A stretch of 13,718 bases of DNA from DATCVA01 sp036567205. Its GTDB lineage: Bacteria > Pseudomonadota > Gammaproteobacteria > Burkholderiales > Burkholderiaceae_B. The notes below the pieces were generated by a model that saw only the letters and a list, made by a program, of their open reading frames with translations, was not told the origin of the DNA and ran no database searches. Below are positions 1 through 7,242 of the stretch, one piece after another; the first letter of the stretch is position 1; each line of letters begins with the position of its first letter. The position numbers and the translations under genes are program-made. Location: assembly GCA_036567205.1 (NCBI GenBank), contig DATCVA010000364.1:1-13718 (forward strand), written 5' to 3'.

Positions 1-130
1 CACCGAAACCGCCGAAACTGATTCCCGAACGACGCGAGCGTTATGCGCTGGAGCAGACGCGCATCGATGGTTTCAAGGCTGGCCTGGGCGGTGTTGCACG
101 GGCCTTCGCGCATCTGCCGTGCCTGATGAT

Positions 131-160
131 TTTCGATGACAGTCCAAATGTAGCTATATT
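131..160 (+). promoter_or_regulatory. Weak candidate promoter for the recombinase operon
   Basis: TATATT at 155-160 resembles a -10 box. TTTCGA at 131-136, 18 bases upstream, is a poor -35 match. The -35 would lie in the presumed host flank, so expression could depend on the insertion site. An inverted repeat at 171-192 lies just downstream, where a bound recombinase or repressor could block transcription. Confidence 0.2.
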
Positions 161-207
161 GATGACTCAATCCGTATGTAGAGCCATACGGACATCAATG
201 GTAGCTA
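150..207. repeat. Interrupted inverted repeat upstream of the recombinase operon (candidate crossover site or operator)
   Basis: The core is TCCGTATG (171-178), a 6-base spacer TAGAGC (179-184), and the exact reverse complement CATACGGA (185-192). Outside it lie TTGATG (159-164) and its reverse complement CATCAA (193-198), and then TAGCTA at both 151-156 and 202-207. The outer pairs are offset because six bases (ACTCAA, 165-170) occur only on the left. Two inverted half-sites around a 6-8 base spacer is the usual layout of a tyrosine recombinase crossover site. Its position 28 bases before the first start codon also fits an operator. Confidence 0.55.
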
Positions 208-219
208 GGATGGATCGTC

Positions 220-1683
220 ATGGCGCGAAATCAGGTCAAGAGCCAAACAGGTCAAGAGCGCTATAACTCGAAGGCGCGGCGGGTATTGATTCATCAGTTC
301 CGGTTCCTGAAAATAGATTTTATAGACTCCCCTAAAAAAATTAATTCATCTGAGTTTCCAGACTATGTATTTTTGGATACGTCCGATGGCTACTACCCGA
401 ACTTCCCGGTAATTATTCAAGGTAATGGTGATCCTTGGACCGTTGGGAATCTGTATCTAACCTCAAAACTGCAACGTGAAAGTGGTTATGAATCTCGGAC
501 ATTCAGGGGAATTGCCGACCACCTTCTAGATTATCTAAGATTTCTTGAGTCCGAAAACTTAGACTATCTGTACCTTCCGAAAAACACTCGCCTAAAAGTA
601 ACCTTCCGTTACAAGCAACGGCTAGTAGAATTACGAGACAATGGAAAAATCAGCCCCGCCACAGCGCGTAACAGGATAAACGCAATAGTAAACTTTTACC
701 GTGAAATTATTGACTGGAATATAATAGAAAAAAATCAAATATCAAACCCACCATTTGACGACGTCATTAAGAAAGTCCGTATAACTTCTGATGTAGGCAC
801 CGAAAGCACACATAAAGTAAGATCCCACAGTTTAGCAATCACCACCCCAAAAAAACAGAAGCAGTCGGAGTACATCAGTGACGGTGGCGATCTACGTCCG
901 TTAACTGTTACTGAGCAAGAAAGTGTACTGAAAGCCTTACTTGAGTCATCACGCGAATATCAGCTGATATTTTACTTTGCGTTATTCACAGGTGCTCGTA
1001 TTCAAACGGTTGGAACACTACGAATAAAGCACCTAAACGGAAAATTAGACGGCAATGGCTACCTGCGACTACCGATCGGATCTGGAACGCTCGTAGATAC
1101 AAAAAGGGGAAAACAAATGACCTTGCTTGTTCCAGGCTGGCTCGTAAAAGACTTGCTAATTTACAGTAGATGCAATGAAGCGATAAAGAGAAGAAAGCGC
1201 TCTTTTTACGGCGACAATGAGGATAACTATATTTTCCTAAGCAAAAACGGTGTTCCTTATTACACGAGTAAAAAGGAAATGTACGATCGTCAAAATACAC
1301 AAGTCAGCAAATATGCACACCTTAGCGATCGAGCGAAGGAGGCTTCAATCCAGGATGGTTCTGCAGTGCGCCAGCATATCCGCGAAATCCTATTACACCG
1401 AATCCACATCAAAAATCCAAACTTTCAAGAGTTCACTTTTCACGATCTACGCGCGTCATTCGGCATGAATTTGCTGGAAAGCCAATTAGAAAATATGGGC
1501 ACGCAAGCCATTACAGCTGCTTTAGAATATGTTCAGCAACGCTTGGGCCATCGTGATAAGGCAACGACCATGCAGTACCTCAATTACAAGTCGCGACTGG
1601 AGTGGAAAGCGAGTATTCAAAGCAAATTTGAAATCAAGTTATTTGCGCATGTGAATAGTCCCACATCAAGGAACGCTGTATGA
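220..1683 (+). CDS. Tyrosine recombinase/integrase, catalytically complete (gene 1 of 4)
   Basis: This 487-aa protein has the full catalytic set of tyrosine recombinases near its C-terminus: Arg260 in FTGAR, a beta-hairpin lysine (Lys295 or Lys298), His408-x-x-Arg411 in FHDLRASF, His444 in RLGH, and nucleophile Tyr453 exactly nine residues later. Residues about 85-175 look like the helical core-binding domain. It should cut and rejoin DNA through a 3'-phosphotyrosine link during excision and integration. The ATG at 220 has AGGA at 207-210 as a modest ribosome binding site. Its stop overlaps the start of gene 2 by four bases (ATGA), implying translational coupling. It is longer than a minimal recombinase because of the N-terminal extension (1-80). 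The position first in the operon matches tnpA of Tn554-type elements, but orthology is not shown. Codon use is AT-rich compared with the genes at the right of the window. Confidence 0.9.
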   Translation: MARNQVKSQTGQERYNSKARRVLIHQFRFLKIDFIDSPKKINSSEFPDYVFLDTSDGYYPNFPVIIQGNGDPWTVGNLYLTSKLQRESGYESRTFRGIADHLLDYLRFLESENLDYLYLPKNTRLKVTFRYKQRLVELRDNGKISPATARNRINAIVNFYREIIDWNIIEKNQISNPPFDDVIKKVRITSDVGTESTHKVRSHSLAITTPKKQKQSEYISDGGDLRPLTVTEQESVLKALLESSREYQLIFYFALFTGARIQTVGTLRIKHLNGKLDGNGYLRLPIGSGTLVDTKRGKQMTLLVPGWLVKDLLIYSRCNEAIKRRKRSFYGDNEDNYIFLSKNGVPYYTSKKEMYDRQNTQVSKYAHLSDRAKEASIQDGSAVRQHIREILLHRIHIKNPNFQEFTFHDLRASFGMNLLESQLENMGTQAITAALEYVQQRLGHRDKATTMQYLNYKSRLEWKASIQSKFEIKLFAHVNSPTSRNAV

Positions 1684-3647
1684 AGGAACAATCCTCTCAC
1701 CGTCCAGTTATAGTAATTGATTTTCAGGATAAGAATACTGAGATTCTACACCCACAATTTGCGGTCCTCGCGGGAGAAAATGGAGCGAGTAACGGCAAAA
1801 GGTATCTAGACTTCGGATCACTCTGCTACGCAAGGCGTGCATTGCCTATAAAAAACAAATATACAATCTATAGTGGATGCAAAGTAGATCAGTCTTCACT
1901 AGAAGCCGAGAGACTTCTCCTAATTCGAAATCTGACTGAGTTTGCGAGACAGAAGCAGAGCTTCACAACAGCAATTGGAGCATTTTCCACGATAAAATAT
2001 TTCATTGACTGGATTGACACTCAAGAAAACAAATACTCACTCACCAAAACAAGTTCCGCAAAGCAAGCCTACCGCGATTACACTAAATATTTATTGCATA
2101 GAATTAATACTTCCGGTATCAGAGCACAAGCATTAAAACAAACTAGCGCAGCATCGCGCCAAACTGCCGCTCGCACAGTAGTAGCCCTAGCAACCGGATT
2201 ACACGAAAGAGAAGTACTCGCCCTAACCACCTACATTACCGAACGAGTCGAGTTAAGGCACGTAAACCTAAAACAACCAAGCTCAGACGTTCAGGCAAGG
2301 ACATTTTCGGCACTTGTCAATTTTATTGAGGATGCACATCGCCTACTAGTAGATGGCAGTGAACTCCCGCTGCGCCTGGCTTCACCAGGAAATGAACCGT
2401 ACTACCTTTACAGTTTCAACCAAGACACCAACAAGTCAAACAACGCCGGATTTAGCATTCTCCGTATGCTCAATGCATGCGCGAAATTTCCAACTTGGGG
2501 CGAAGTAAAAAAACACTACGGCCTTGTTGGAGGCAGCCGTACCTTAGCGTGCGAGCGCTCGAATTTTGATTCTGTAAGAATATCAAACAAACAAAACAAT
2601 TCAGATCTCAGATGTGAGATTAGACTCCAAATCGCCAACCACGCCATGTGTGCTGGAATGTTAGCTTTTATTGCGGCGACAGGTGCGAACAGCAGCATCG
2701 CTCAATCGCTTGAGATGGATAGTTCAGAAATCGTACCAAGTACTCAAGGGCAACGATTTTCCGGTACTAAGGCGAGAGCAAATGGTAAAACGGTTTTTCC
2801 AGAATTTGGCGCGCTGTTCTCCCCTATATTTAAAAAAATACTTGAACTTCGTGAATGGGTTCTAAACGGTAGAAAAAGCGATCTTGTCTTCATTGTTGCC
2901 CCCAAAAGAGGCAATTCAGTTTCATTCATTGGCCAAAGTAATCTTGGGAGGTTCCAAATTCTCCTACTAAAAATGCAACCTGCAACTAAATGGATTGCGC
3001 CTCGTCAATGGCGAAAGAACGTGAGTTACCAATATATAGGACTTAGTGGCGGTGATTTTCAGTTGACCGCAGAAAAACTTGGAAATACTGAACGGACTTT
3101 ACAGATAAATTATTCACGACCAGCCGTAGGAGAATTTGCAGCGCAGATGGTCGGTTTTTTTGACGCTATGCACTCAGCGGCAATCGATCGCACACGGACA
3201 GTAGAGTCGATTCCTGTTCTCATTCTGGACACCAAACGACCGGAGGCAGTTACGGGTATAGGAAGCTGTGAAAAAGGATCTGTAGCGGCGCCAATACGCG
3301 CCCTAGGATTTACCCAAATGGCTCCCGAACCTTCATGCGGTGATCCCGAGACGTGCCTATTTTGCGCGTTCTACGCCGTCCATGCTGATGACGATGATGT
3401 TAGACGACTTCTTTCACTGCGATACCTGATCACGGCCATTTACGGCCAACAAACTCATGATCATTGGACATCTAAATTCGGGCCAATAATTCATCGAATT
3501 GATGAAATACTAATGGTAATTCGCGAGACAAGCTTAAAAGCCGAAAAAACTCTTATTCGAATTCACGATGAAGTTGAATCAGGTGCACTTGACCCATTTT
3601 GGGCCATTCACTTTGATACTTTAGTTTATGTGGGAGTAGTTTCGTGA
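1680..3647 (+). CDS. Large recombinase-like protein with degenerate catalytic boxes (gene 2 of 4)
   Basis: This 655-aa protein has the outline of a tyrosine recombinase catalytic domain at about 315-490, but key positions differ. Box I reads ATGANSSIAQSL, with Asn337 where Arg is expected. Box II is Arg442-x-x-Arg445 (PRQWRK) instead of HxxR. The third box is LGN, with Asn469 for His. Tyr478 is kept nine residues after Asn469. Downstream is a Cys cluster (Cys553, Cys559, Cys562, His568) in the stretch CGDPETCLFC that could bind zinc. The loss of the first Arg suggests weak or no strand cleavage, so a structural or targeting role beside gene 1 is likely; this is inference. TnpB of Tn554 is a similarly large recombinase partner. 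The start ATG overlaps the stop of gene 1, with AAGGA just upstream, and its stop overlaps gene 3 (GTGA). Confidence 0.82.
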   Translation: MKEQSSHRPVIVIDFQDKNTEILHPQFAVLAGENGASNGKRYLDFGSLCYARRALPIKNKYTIYSGCKVDQSSLEAERLLLIRNLTEFARQKQSFTTAIGAFSTIKYFIDWIDTQENKYSLTKTSSAKQAYRDYTKYLLHRINTSGIRAQALKQTSAASRQTAARTVVALATGLHEREVLALTTYITERVELRHVNLKQPSSDVQARTFSALVNFIEDAHRLLVDGSELPLRLASPGNEPYYLYSFNQDTNKSNNAGFSILRMLNACAKFPTWGEVKKHYGLVGGSRTLACERSNFDSVRISNKQNNSDLRCEIRLQIANHAMCAGMLAFIAATGANSSIAQSLEMDSSEIVPSTQGQRFSGTKARANGKTVFPEFGALFSPIFKKILELREWVLNGRKSDLVFIVAPKRGNSVSFIGQSNLGRFQILLLKMQPATKWIAPRQWRKNVSYQYIGLSGGDFQLTAEKLGNTERTLQINYSRPAVGEFAAQMVGFFDAMHSAAIDRTRTVESIPVLILDTKRPEAVTGIGSCEKGSVAAPIRALGFTQMAPEPSCGDPETCLFCAFYAVHADDDDVRRLLSLRYLITAIYGQQTHDHWTSKFGPIIHRIDEILMVIRETSLKAEKTLIRIHDEVESGALDPFWAIHFDTLVYVGVVS

Positions 3648-5659
3648 GTATTATTTCAGATTTAGAGATCAACGGATACAAAGACAACCAACTCCCGGAC
3701 AGACTTATAAATTCTTCAGATTGCAATTCCCTAGCAGCCGAATTTATAGTTTCTCGCACGCCAGATGGAGCACCTGTTTCCCGCATCAAAGATGATGTTT
3801 GGAATGTTCGTATGTACGATCCGCAAAACCGTTGTGTCTACGATTTTTCTTCCTGGTGCTCAACACCAGACAACGAACTGGCAATACAAATCAAACAAGA
3901 ACTAAAAACAATCCAGATTGCACGAATGTATTTATTTAATACACCGCGAAAGGTCAACTCCGTAAGGTTAACAATACCCCGAAAACTAGCCACCCTAGCA
4001 TTCAACAACAAAATATCAATTCATCAACTGATGAACGAAACGACATATTACACAGCAATAATCTCAAGCTTCTCAGCGCTAACTCGTAATCTGATGAAAA
4101 TAACGCTGAGCGTCATTAGAGAGTTATTCAGTTTACGTACCATGCATGAAGACTTTAGACTCGCACCACCAGACTACGAACTAGTGAAGCGCCTGGAAGA
4201 AATCTTTAATAAACTCCCGAAAGGCCAACGGCATGATCCGCAACAAACAAAACTCATACCATCACGTATATATGGAGAACTTATTTGCGGGCTAAAACAC
4301 GAACTAGATATGTTCAATGAAAACGCAACAGGGATTTCCGCGCTTTATTTAGAAAGAAGCAGCAACCCATTTTATGCCTTCCCAGCGACACGCCATAATC
4401 GCAGTAAAACAACTCCTGTATGGGCGACAGCTGTGAATCAGCACGGTCTGACGGAGTTGTTCCTAAAGCTGGAAATTGACAACTGGAAAAAATTAAATAG
4501 TTACATTCAAGAAATTAAATGTGCCGCAAAATTTTGGATTCATTTGTTTTCTGGTATGAGGGACAACGAAGCCCGTTTTCTACCAGCTGATGCTTATACA
4601 TCAATTGAAGAAGACAAAGTAAGCATATATGTATTACGGGGCTACACATCGAAAATAGCGGGCCAAAATCACACCGAAACATTTTGGGTTACTCACAAAA
4701 TTGTAGAGAAAGGTATAAACGCCGCACGTTCCGCTGGAAATATAAGCGCGATTAAATGTAGCTGGAATTACTCTAATAAAAGTCAATATCCGCTATTCCC
4801 TGCATTCAACAAGGTATCGTCGCGGGAGTCTGACCTAGCCATTTGGCACTTTGATGTCCCAACCTATATAAATGGTAAAGAGGAACAAGCGAGGCTGCTT
4901 GCTCGGATGCCTACGCTCAGTATTCGCGAGGAAGATATATGCGAATTAGAGAGGTTTGACGGCTTTCGGGACTGGCGTAACGACCCCGACGTAGAAATAG
5001 GTAAAACTTGGCCATTGGCAACTCACCAATGTCGTCGATCCCTTGCTGTTTATAGTGCACGCTCTGGACTAGTTTCAGTTGGATCGATGGCGCTACAGTT
5101 CAAGCAACTCACAGAAACCATGGCTTCATACTATCGGAAGGGTAACGCGTTTGCTGAAAACTTCCTTTGCACAGATGACGCAGCGAGTTGGATGGACGAA
5201 CTGGAGCATGAACGCAGAACAGCTCAATTCATTGATTATCAGGAAAATGTAATTAACTCATCCACCCGTCTTTGGGGTGGAGAAGGAGCACGAATTCAAG
5301 TAGCACGAGATAAAGGTCAGCCGTTGATTATCACAACAGATCGCTCTTTTACAGAAAATAAATTTTTGAAGGGTGAAATGACCTACAAACCTAGCCCTAT
5401 AGGCGGCTGCACTAACGTTGACCATTGTGACAAAATTTCATTCACCAGCATCTTAGTTTGCATAGATTGTGAAAAATCTATTCTGGACAATGAGCAAAGC
5501 CTAAAAAATATAAAGCGCGGCATGAACAACTTGAAGCGAGAGCAAGCACTGTTCATTCCTGCCAACCCACTTTACAAACAACTTGATACTGAAATAAATG
5601 CCTTGTATGAAAAGCTAGACAGACGGGGGCTCCGCCAAAAAATGGAGGAACTGGTATGA
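3644..5659 (+). CDS. Large recombinase-like protein with C-terminal Cys cluster (gene 3 of 4)
   Basis: This 671-aa protein is a second large, divergent tyrosine recombinase. Visible motifs are Arg306 in LFSGMRDNEARFL, Lys337 in the following hairpin, His461-x-x-Arg464 in THQCRRSL, Lys487 in place of the third-box His, and Tyr496 (or the adjacent Tyr497) nine residues later. Four of the usual six positions are therefore standard and one is a tolerated-type change, so catalysis is possible. After the catalytic domain are Cys589, Cys595, Cys606 and Cys609 (C-x5-C-x10-C-x2-C), a possible zinc site, followed by a basic helical tail. It starts with GTG at 3644, overlapping the previous stop as GTGA, with GGGAG upstream. 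It ends in an ATGA overlap with gene 4. Tn554 has only one such large partner; a third recombinase recalls RIT or Gamma-Mobile-Trio modules. I could not assign it to a named subfamily. Confidence 0.82.
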   Translation: MSIISDLEINGYKDNQLPDRLINSSDCNSLAAEFIVSRTPDGAPVSRIKDDVWNVRMYDPQNRCVYDFSSWCSTPDNELAIQIKQELKTIQIARMYLFNTPRKVNSVRLTIPRKLATLAFNNKISIHQLMNETTYYTAIISSFSALTRNLMKITLSVIRELFSLRTMHEDFRLAPPDYELVKRLEEIFNKLPKGQRHDPQQTKLIPSRIYGELICGLKHELDMFNENATGISALYLERSSNPFYAFPATRHNRSKTTPVWATAVNQHGLTELFLKLEIDNWKKLNSYIQEIKCAAKFWIHLFSGMRDNEARFLPADAYTSIEEDKVSIYVLRGYTSKIAGQNHTETFWVTHKIVEKGINAARSAGNISAIKCSWNYSNKSQYPLFPAFNKVSSRESDLAIWHFDVPTYINGKEEQARLLARMPTLSIREEDICELERFDGFRDWRNDPDVEIGKTWPLATHQCRRSLAVYSARSGLVSVGSMALQFKQLTETMASYYRKGNAFAENFLCTDDAASWMDELEHERRTAQFIDYQENVINSSTRLWGGEGARIQVARDKGQPLIITTDRSFTENKFLKGEMTYKPSPIGGCTNVDHCDKISFTSILVCIDCEKSILDNEQSLKNIKRGMNNLKREQALFIPANPLYKQLDTEINALYEKLDRRGLRQKMEELV

Positions 5660-6069
5660 GTGCTTTAGATGACTATCGATCAGCCTTGCAAAGACTTATC
5701 GATGGAAAAACACAGATAGTTCCAAAAGGTTCTTCAATTAACAAGGATACGGTTGCGTTGGAAGCAGGCCGAAAACGCGGATCCATTAAGAAGAGTCGTG
5801 ATGAGCATGCAGACATAATTTTCGAACTTGAGGCAGCCGCCGCAGCACAACTTGAGCGACCCAAATCAACTCCAGCCCAAGAGATCGAGAAGCAAAAGGC
5901 CCTTAAACAAGTAGTAAGAAACGAGCTAAAGAGCTTAAAGGATGATTACGAATTAGCCCTCAATAAAATAGTCTGCTTGGCCCATGAGAACCACATTCTC
6001 AACAAACGCATAGATGAGCTTACTAAGGGAAAACAACGTGACTATAACAAGATCATTAGAATCGAATAG
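5656..6069 (+). CDS. Small charged coiled-coil protein, TnpC-like by position (gene 4 of 4)
   Basis: This 137-aa protein has a possible helix-turn-helix at about 27-47 (SINKDTVALEAGRKRGSIKK) and a charged helix, probably a coiled coil, from about 76 to 122 with a heptad-like pattern (LKQVVRNELKSLKDDYEL). It has no signal peptide or membrane segment. The ATG overlaps the stop of gene 3 by four bases, and GGAGG at 5645-5649 is a strong ribosome binding site. A protein of this size and shape after the large recombinases matches TnpC of Tn554 (about 125 aa), which influences transposition. The similarity is in position, length and helix pattern; sequence homology was not tested. It probably binds DNA or one of the recombinases as an accessory factor. 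Confidence 0.78.
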   Translation: MSALDDYRSALQRLIDGKTQIVPKGSSINKDTVALEAGRKRGSIKKSRDEHADIIFELEAAAAAQLERPKSTPAQEIEKQKALKQVVRNELKSLKDDYELALNKIVCLAHENHILNKRIDELTKGKQRDYNKIIRIE

Positions 6070-6077
6070 ATTGAAAT

Positions 6078-6105
6078 CCAATATTGCGCAAAAATAATTG
6101 GTTTT
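6078..6105 (+). terminator. Weak candidate terminator after the recombinase operon
   Basis: CCAATATT (6078-6085) can pair with AATAATTGG (6093-6101) with one bulge, followed by TTTT. The stem is AT-rich and short, so it is at best a weak terminator. The stronger palindromes at 6162-6233 may also contribute, although they lack a U-tract. Confidence 0.25.
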
Positions 6106-6161
6106 AATATTTCTACCAACCCTTTCTGATGAACCCGAAATGTGACCGCTCTGCTGTGTCA

Positions 6162-6233
6162 CACCTAACGCCTAGAAATCTAGACACTAGGTGCGAAATC
6201 CTGACCTAACGCCTAGATTTCTAGGCGTTAGGT
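6162..6233. repeat. Pair of inverted 30-bp near-palindromes (candidate recombinase or regulator site)
   Basis: Site A (6163-6192) and site B (6204-6233) are each near-palindromic and are inverted copies of each other with 27 of 30 positions equal, separated by 11 bases. The 14-base unit ACCTAACGCCTAGA occurs exactly at 6163-6176 and 6204-6217 (plus) and 6220-6233 (minus), with a degraded fourth copy at 6179-6192 (minus). Site B is a perfect palindrome with 14-base arms and a 2-base centre. The cluster can form two small hairpins or one long hairpin. There is no T-run, so it is not a standard terminator. It lies 93 bases after the recombinase operon, where an element end or recombinase binding array could be. 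Confidence 0.75.
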
Positions 6234-6918
6234 TACCGCTGCCTCCTGATGCAAATGCCAGCATCATGAAGTGCATGATCCAAAACCTGGCGTTGGGGTT
6301 GCCCTGTCATTCTTGAAACTACAAGCGAAATCAGCACGATTTTTGAAATCATAGGCAATTGCGCCGTACGTCCAACGCTTAGCGAAGACTGACATGCTTT
6401 TTCTGATGTCTATTTACCTGCGCTTCTTAATCCCATCCAGAAATCGACTCGCGCGAGCTGAACGGCTTTCAAACAATTTACGTGCTTCTCGAGTAATTTT
6501 GATGGCCATCAACGCTTTGATGAATTGCGTTTTCTTACGTCTGTTTTTCTGTTTTCGCACAAGAGGTTCCTCGCATTGATGGGTAATTGCACAGACTTGC
6601 CCACCCAGTTGCATTCGACCTGACCAGGCATTTGCATTGTATTTGACCAGCACGCTTCGTGGCCCTGACCTGCAGAGAACGACCCGTAGCTGCCTCTCCC
6701 AGACGGCCGAGCTCTCAACCTAGCTTACGCAAACTGCATTTTTCTTTTAGGCAGCATTGATCATAAATATTCTCTTGAGTGACCAAACAAAATCTTCGTT
6801 TCTGGTGATTTTTCCAACTTTTTCTTCATTTTGAGGGTGGCATGCAGATCAATTATCCTCATTTTTCAGGTTTGGCAGGCTTTATACGGCTGTTGAAAAA
6901 TTTGAAGGAGTGCGAAAT
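6234..6918. other. Gene-poor stretch of intermediate base composition
   Basis: No convincing gene is present. Several short ORFs exist on both strands (for example a minus-strand frame at 6414-6653 encoding a Lys/Arg-rich peptide), but they overlap each other and lack clear ribosome binding sites. The stretch contains a small inverted repeat (GATGC at 6248 with GCATC at 6261) and a direct-repeat pair at 6609-6650. It probably includes the right boundary of the acquired DNA and possibly decayed sequence. Confidence 0.5.
6609..6650. repeat. Two 19-bp direct repeats, 23-bp period
   Basis: TTGCATTCGACCTGACCAG (6609-6627) is followed by TTGCATTGTATTTGACCAG (6632-6650). They share 14-15 of 19 positions, with identical ends (TTGCATT and TGACCAG). 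Spacing of about two helical turns is typical of protein-binding iterons. The function is unknown, and two imperfect copies could be chance. Confidence 0.4.
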
Positions 6919-7242
6919 GTGAGCGATCGAAAACCATACCAAAGTCCCCGTAAATATGGGCTGACTTTCCATTTTTGTTACGCGACAGTAATTAAGGCAG
7001 TCGATGCGCGGTACGACATTCGCGGCTACATGCTTGCGGAGCTGGTGAAGTTGTGCCTGAAAAACCGAGCTAGGATCCTAGACGGCCGACGTACCTTTTA
7101 CGAACGCCATGTTCAACTGGAGGCACTCACGTACCTAGAATGCTTCACAGCCAAGCTTTTATTTGGTCCGGGCGGCAGACTGTGCCCACATGAGTATCAC
7201 TATGTGGCCAGCGATGAGTCTCTTCTAAGGGCAAATACCTGA
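6919..7242 (+). CDS. Hypothetical small protein, unrecognised family
   Basis: This 107-aa frame starts at GTG 6919, chosen because GAAGGAG (6904-6910) lies 8 bases upstream. An in-frame GTG at 6910 would overlap that ribosome binding site. The product has an ordinary mixed composition, with a His/Cys/Tyr-rich part (FHFCYATVIKA), a basic middle segment (LCLKNRARILDGRRTFYERH) and a C-terminal CPHEYHY motif. There is no signal peptide or membrane helix. Codon use is moderately GC-rich, closer to the host side than to the recombinase operon, so it may be a chromosomal gene next to the insertion. It stands alone between two gene-poor stretches. I do not recognise a domain and assign no function. 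Confidence 0.5.
   Translation: MSDRKPYQSPRKYGLTFHFCYATVIKAVDARYDIRGYMLAELVKLCLKNRARILDGRRTFYERHVQLEALTYLECFTAKLLFGPGGRLCPHEYHYVASDESLLRANT

Larger units (their letters stand above)
3..266 (+). pseudogene. Possible 3'-truncated host coding sequence running into the acquired DNA
   Basis: Frame 3 is open from the window edge to a TAA at 264-266. Bases 3 to about 140 have the codon pattern of a GC-rich Pseudomonas gene and encode a plausible charged peptide (for example RRERYALEQTRIDGFKAG). After about position 145 the sequence becomes AT-rich and the peptide stops looking natural, so the last 35-40 codons are probably read-through into foreign DNA. I do not recognise the protein family. The opposite strand is also open over 1-145, so the coding strand is not certain. 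No matching continuation of this reading frame was found to the right of the recombinase operon. Confidence 0.35.
149..6233. mobile_element. Putative cargo-less multi-recombinase integrative element
   Basis: An AT-rich block sits between GC-rich sequences on both sides. It contains only a four-gene recombinase operon, flanked by an inverted-repeat structure on the left (150-207) and a palindrome cluster on the right (6163-6233). Tn554-type elements likewise carry their recombinase genes directly inside one terminus and have no classical terminal inverted repeats. The limits given are estimates: the left edge follows the composition change near 140-150, and the right edge is placed at the palindromes but could be as far as about 6.9 kb. 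No terminal direct repeat joining both edges was found by eye. The element could also be a decayed remnant. Confidence 0.45.

Noticed and set aside
1..220. tRNA gene as an integration target at the left edge
   Set aside because: No cloverleaf or T-loop/anticodon pattern could be found in this stretch on either strand.
1680..5659. Assignment of the large proteins as GmtY/GmtZ of Gamma-Mobile-Trio islands
   Set aside because: The overall concept is similar, but the small fourth protein does not look like the GmtX I recall and I cannot align the sequences here, so no name was given.
6162..6233. Palindrome cluster as a CRISPR array
   Set aside because: Only two units, in inverted orientation, with an 11-base gap and no regular spacers; no cas genes are present.
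6162..6233. Palindrome cluster as an intrinsic terminator
   Set aside because: The stems are not followed by a T-run on either strand, so a standard Rho-independent terminator is not supported.
6414..6653. Minus-strand ORF encoding a 79-aa Lys/Arg-rich peptide
   Set aside because: No good ribosome binding site, GTG start, several overlapping frames of similar length on both strands, and no recognisable domain.
7070..7081. Perfect 12-bp palindrome CTAGGATCCTAG
   Set aside because: Lies inside the small ORF, is short, and has no related copy nearby; probably chance.
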